Positions 51,438 through 53,174 of a stretch of DNA of 53,174 nucleotides are shown here, in pieces (the first letter of the stretch is position 1; the number at the start of each line of letters is the position of its first letter). Position numbers and translations under genes: made by a program. The notes beneath the pieces are model-generated. The model had not been told where the DNA came from and ran no database searches. It saw only the letters and a program-made list of their open reading frames with translations. The stretch is from contig CALLAW010000058.1 in NCBI GenBank assembly GCA_938001865.1, positions 1 through 53,174 on the forward strand, in the 5' to 3' direction. The DNA is from an uncultured Saprospiraceae bacterium. Lineage in GTDB: Bacteria > Bacteroidota > Bacteroidia > Chitinophagales > Saprospiraceae.

Positions 51438-52127
51438 ATGTTAAACTTATTCTTCTACTTACAAGCAAAGGCAGGTGACGAAGCTGAAAAAATCAGCGTC
51501 ATGAAGTTACTCTATAAGGATGGTAGCTTCGGTGATATCCTTGGACTAGTGATCGTTGCGATTCTCTTTGTGTTGTCTCTCTTGGCGACATATTTGTTCA
51601 TCTCTCGATACTTGATCATCAAGAAGGCAGGTAAGATAGACGAGCAGTTTATCAATAATATCAGAGCAGCAGTAGCAGCTGGCAACCTCGAAGGAGCAAA
51701 GGCCATCTGTAAGACACAGAATAGCCCGTATGCTCGTATGGTAGAGAAGGGACTTCAACGGATCGGTAAGCCACTCAGAGATATCGATGCGGCGATTGAG
51801 AACGTAGGTAACCTTGAAGTCTTCAAGCTAGAGAAGGGACTCAGCTCATTGGCAAATATCTCAGGTGCTGCACCGATGATTGGATTCTTCGGGACAGTGA
51901 CGGGGATGATTCTCGCATTCTATAAGATGTCATCAGAGCAAAATGTCACACCTGATGTACTTGCAGGTGGTATCTATCAAGCACTCTTTACGACTGCAGG
52001 TGGACTCTTTATCGGTATCCTAGCATTCGTAGGGTATAACATCTTAGTCGCCAATGTTGATAAGGTCATCTACCAGATGGAAAGGACTGCAACTGACTTC
52101 ATGGACCTCCTCCAAGAGCCAACATAG
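51438..52127 (+). CDS. exbB: ExbB/TolQ/MotA-type proton channel
   Basis: A 229-residue inner-membrane protein with three helices: about 33-55 (ILGLVIVAILFVLSLLATYLF), 138-160 and 178-200. The channel signature is ANISGAAPMIGFFGTVTGMILAFY (split here as APMIGFFGTVTGMI near 145-158) and ALFTTAGGLFIGILAFVGYN in the third helix. It energises an outer-membrane process with the two following ExbD proteins and a TonB. The first about 30 residues form a hydrophobic amphipathic start and then a charged stretch. ATG at 51438 is the only fitting start. Confidence 0.93.
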   Translation: MLNLFFYLQAKAGDEAEKISVMKLLYKDGSFGDILGLVIVAILFVLSLLATYLFISRYLIIKKAGKIDEQFINNIRAAVAAGNLEGAKAICKTQNSPYARMVEKGLQRIGKPLRDIDAAIENVGNLEVFKLEKGLSSLANISGAAPMIGFFGTVTGMILAFYKMSSEQNVTPDVLAGGIYQALFTTAGGLFIGILAFVGYNILVANVDKVIYQMERTATDFMDLLQEPT

Positions 52128-52184
52128 TCTTGTCACAGTCATTAAAGTGTAGTGTGTAACTCCCATCATCAGATAGATTAATCA

Positions 52185-52577
52185 ATGAAAAAGAGAAATA
52201 AAGTCAGTGCAGAGTTCAGTATGTCGTCATTGACGGACATTATCTTCCTGTTATTGATCTTTTTCATGTTGACCTCATCTATGGTCAATATCAATGTGCC
52301 ACTTGCTAAGTCAGACAGTAAGACTGTAGCTCCAGTGGATCTGGCAGTGATGATGACCAAAGACGGTAAAGTGACATTCAATGGGAAGAAGTCTGATATG
52401 AGGTCTCTAGAGAGCCAAATCTACAAAACAGCAATCGGACAGACCAATAATGAAAATGCAACTGTTACAATAATCGCAGAGCTCGGAGTACCGTGGAAGA
52501 AGGTCAGCGAGGTCATGGCAATAGCAAGCAAGTTACAGATCAAGGCAATCATCGCCACTGAAGCAAGAAAAAATTAA
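52185..52577 (+). CDS. exbD: ExbD/TolR family protein (first copy)
   Basis: A 130-residue protein with a short cytoplasmic start, one membrane helix and a periplasmic domain. EFSMSSLTDIIFLLLIFFML (about 10-29) includes the essential proton-carrying aspartate D18 in LTDIIFLLL. The periplasmic half, with KVTFNGKK and the late VMAIASKLQIKAIIAT, has the ExbD fold. It is the partner of ExbB, and is followed 6 nt later by a second ExbD whose transmembrane part is almost identical, so the two arose by duplication. Confidence 0.93.
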   Translation: MKKRNKVSAEFSMSSLTDIIFLLLIFFMLTSSMVNINVPLAKSDSKTVAPVDLAVMMTKDGKVTFNGKKSDMRSLESQIYKTAIGQTNNENATVTIIAELGVPWKKVSEVMAIASKLQIKAIIATEARKN

Positions 52578-52583
52578 TATCAG

Positions 52584-52982
52584 ATGGGACTGAAGAAAAG
52601 AAGTAAGGTGAACCCAGAGTTTAGCATGTCGTCATTGACTGATATCATCTTTCTATTGCTTATCTTTTTTATGCTGACATCATCGATGGTCATCCCTAAT
52701 GCCCTCAATCTGAAGCTACCAGGTAAAAGCAGTAAGAATACCCCACCAAGTACAGAACAGCCCAATGTAGTGGCAGTCTCCAGTAGTGGCAAATATACTT
52801 GGAATGGTAGTGCAGTCAGTGCAGGAGATATCGAGCGGAGGGTCAGAGACTTGAAGAAAACCAAGGGGAAGTTTACCCTGATACTGTCGCCACACGGATC
52901 TGCACCTAACGAAAGTGTAGTGGCTGTCATGGATGTCGCCTATCGATGGGGGATCAATGCCACTTTGGTCGATCCAAGATAG
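52584..52982 (+). CDS. exbD: ExbD/TolR family protein (second copy)
   Basis: A 132-residue ExbD with the same plan: PEFSMSSLTDIIFLLLIFFM in the first 31 residues, proton-carrying aspartate D20, then a periplasmic domain. Positions 11-34 are nearly identical to those of the first copy, while the periplasmic halves have diverged (here ALNLKLPGKSSKNTPPST, and GKYTWNGSAVSAGDIERRV). A heterodimer in the ExbB pentamer pore, with each copy contacting a different partner, is a reasonable idea but unproven. The gene lies 6 nt after the first copy and 109 nt before the TonB-like start. Confidence 0.92.
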   Translation: MGLKKRSKVNPEFSMSSLTDIIFLLLIFFMLTSSMVIPNALNLKLPGKSSKNTPPSTEQPNVVAVSSSGKYTWNGSAVSAGDIERRVRDLKKTKGKFTLILSPHGSAPNESVVAVMDVAYRWGINATLVDPR

Positions 52983-53091
52983 ACTAGTGACGTCTCTATT
53001 ATGCATTTTTTACTTTCGTAAAATGTATTACCACATACCAACCTTAGTACTGAGAATGATTTATCACAAAAGATTAAACCAGTGTTTGACT

Positions 53092-53174
53092 ATGGAAGGC
53101 ATACAATTAAATATGGAACAAGAAGAACAGGATGGCGTATTGGCCGCTGTGGTCTTACATATTGCAGTGATTTT
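53092..53174 (+). CDS. Partial TonB-like energy transducer (cut by window end)
   Basis: An open frame from ATG 53092 (alternatively 53113) continues past the window edge. Its 27 visible codons give an acidic start (MEQEEQDGVLAAVVLHIAVI after the second ATG) running into a hydrophobic helix with a histidine, as in the single N-terminal anchor of TonB. Position after exbB-exbD-exbD makes TonB the best guess. Only the first helix is visible. Confidence 0.55.
   Translation, partial: MEGIQLNMEQEEQDGVLAAVVLHIAVI

Noticed and set aside
52995-53035. Weak stem between exbD and the TonB-like gene (CATTTT...AAAATG)
   Set aside because: It is A+T-only with a bulge, and separating genes of one expected operon; not supported as a terminator.
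1-53174. tRNA, rRNA, CRISPR array, integrase, transposase or phage genes
   Set aside because: None was recognised on reading the gaps and coding regions of both strands; small structured RNAs could still be missed by eye.

Overview
The window reads as a chromosome segment of a Bacteroidota bacterium, most likely of the Saprospiria/Cytophagia side of the phylum (inference, not proven). The reasons are: type IX secretion (T9SS) C-terminal sorting domains on a subtilase and a CotH-domain protein; a long signal peptidase I with an extra N-terminal membrane domain; an elongated NusB; promoter elements of the Bacteroidota type (TTG or TTTG, about 17-21 nt, then TAnnTTTG); and a carotenoid set (CrtD, CruF, a CrtA-like protein) typical of pigmented, non-photosynthetic Bacteroidota. 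No rRNA, tRNA, CRISPR array, complete insertion sequence or prophage was recognised.

Layout. 1-0.9 kb: a HigB/HigA toxin-antitoxin pair with a good autoregulated-looking promoter. 1-4.7 kb: an EamA-type exporter, a DoxX-type membrane protein and nusB. 4.7-13.4 kb (all minus strand): secreted subtilase, secreted propeller-like protein, signal peptidase I, dihydrolipoyl dehydrogenase, DinB-like protein and an M1 aminopeptidase lipoprotein. 13.7-16.8 kb (plus): malate dehydrogenase, a peroxiredoxin-like protein, an unknown secreted protein and endonuclease III. 17-23.4 kb (plus): a thioredoxin/MsrA-like two-domain protein, a CotH-kinase T9SS cargo protein, a 28-codon membrane micropeptide, a PAP2 phosphatase, folD and prmA. 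23.6-28.7 kb (minus): pyruvate carboxylase and an M23 peptidase. 29-36.2 kb (plus): folP, a very large TamB-like protein, ferritin and a CrtA-like oxygenase. 36.2-42.7 kb (minus): a GH2 glycosidase, the crtD-cruF carotenoid pair, a RES/Xre toxin-antitoxin pair and rarA. 43-48.5 kb: a small lipoprotein, an S9 peptidase, an A+T-rich HEPN-like gene, a decayed duplicate piece of the S9 gene, a 26-bp perfect palindrome and a HipB/HipA pair. 48.5-53.2 kb: an ABC-2 exporter, an AlkD-like protein, and an ExbB-ExbD-ExbD cluster running into a truncated TonB-like gene at the window edge.

How the genes work together. Central metabolism is represented by Mdh, Pyc and Lpd (anaplerosis and TCA cycle) and folate/one-carbon metabolism by FolP and FolD. 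Envelope biogenesis and secretion are represented by LepB, TamB, M23 and ExbB/ExbD/TonB, with exported peptidases (S8, M1, S9), a glycosidase and T9SS cargo as clients. CrtD, CruF and the CrtA-like protein should modify an acyclic carotenoid end (hydration, 3,4-desaturation, ketolation). Three unrelated toxin-antitoxin modules lie within 48 kb.

Best candidates for something new: the HEPN-like gene next to hipBA, with a 43-bp S9-gene duplicate and a perfect palindrome between them; the thioredoxin/MsrA-like fusion with a VPGCATC site; the 28-residue membrane peptide before the PAP2 phosphatase; and metal-ligand departures in endonuclease III and the M23 peptidase. All are read by eye; no database search was possible.
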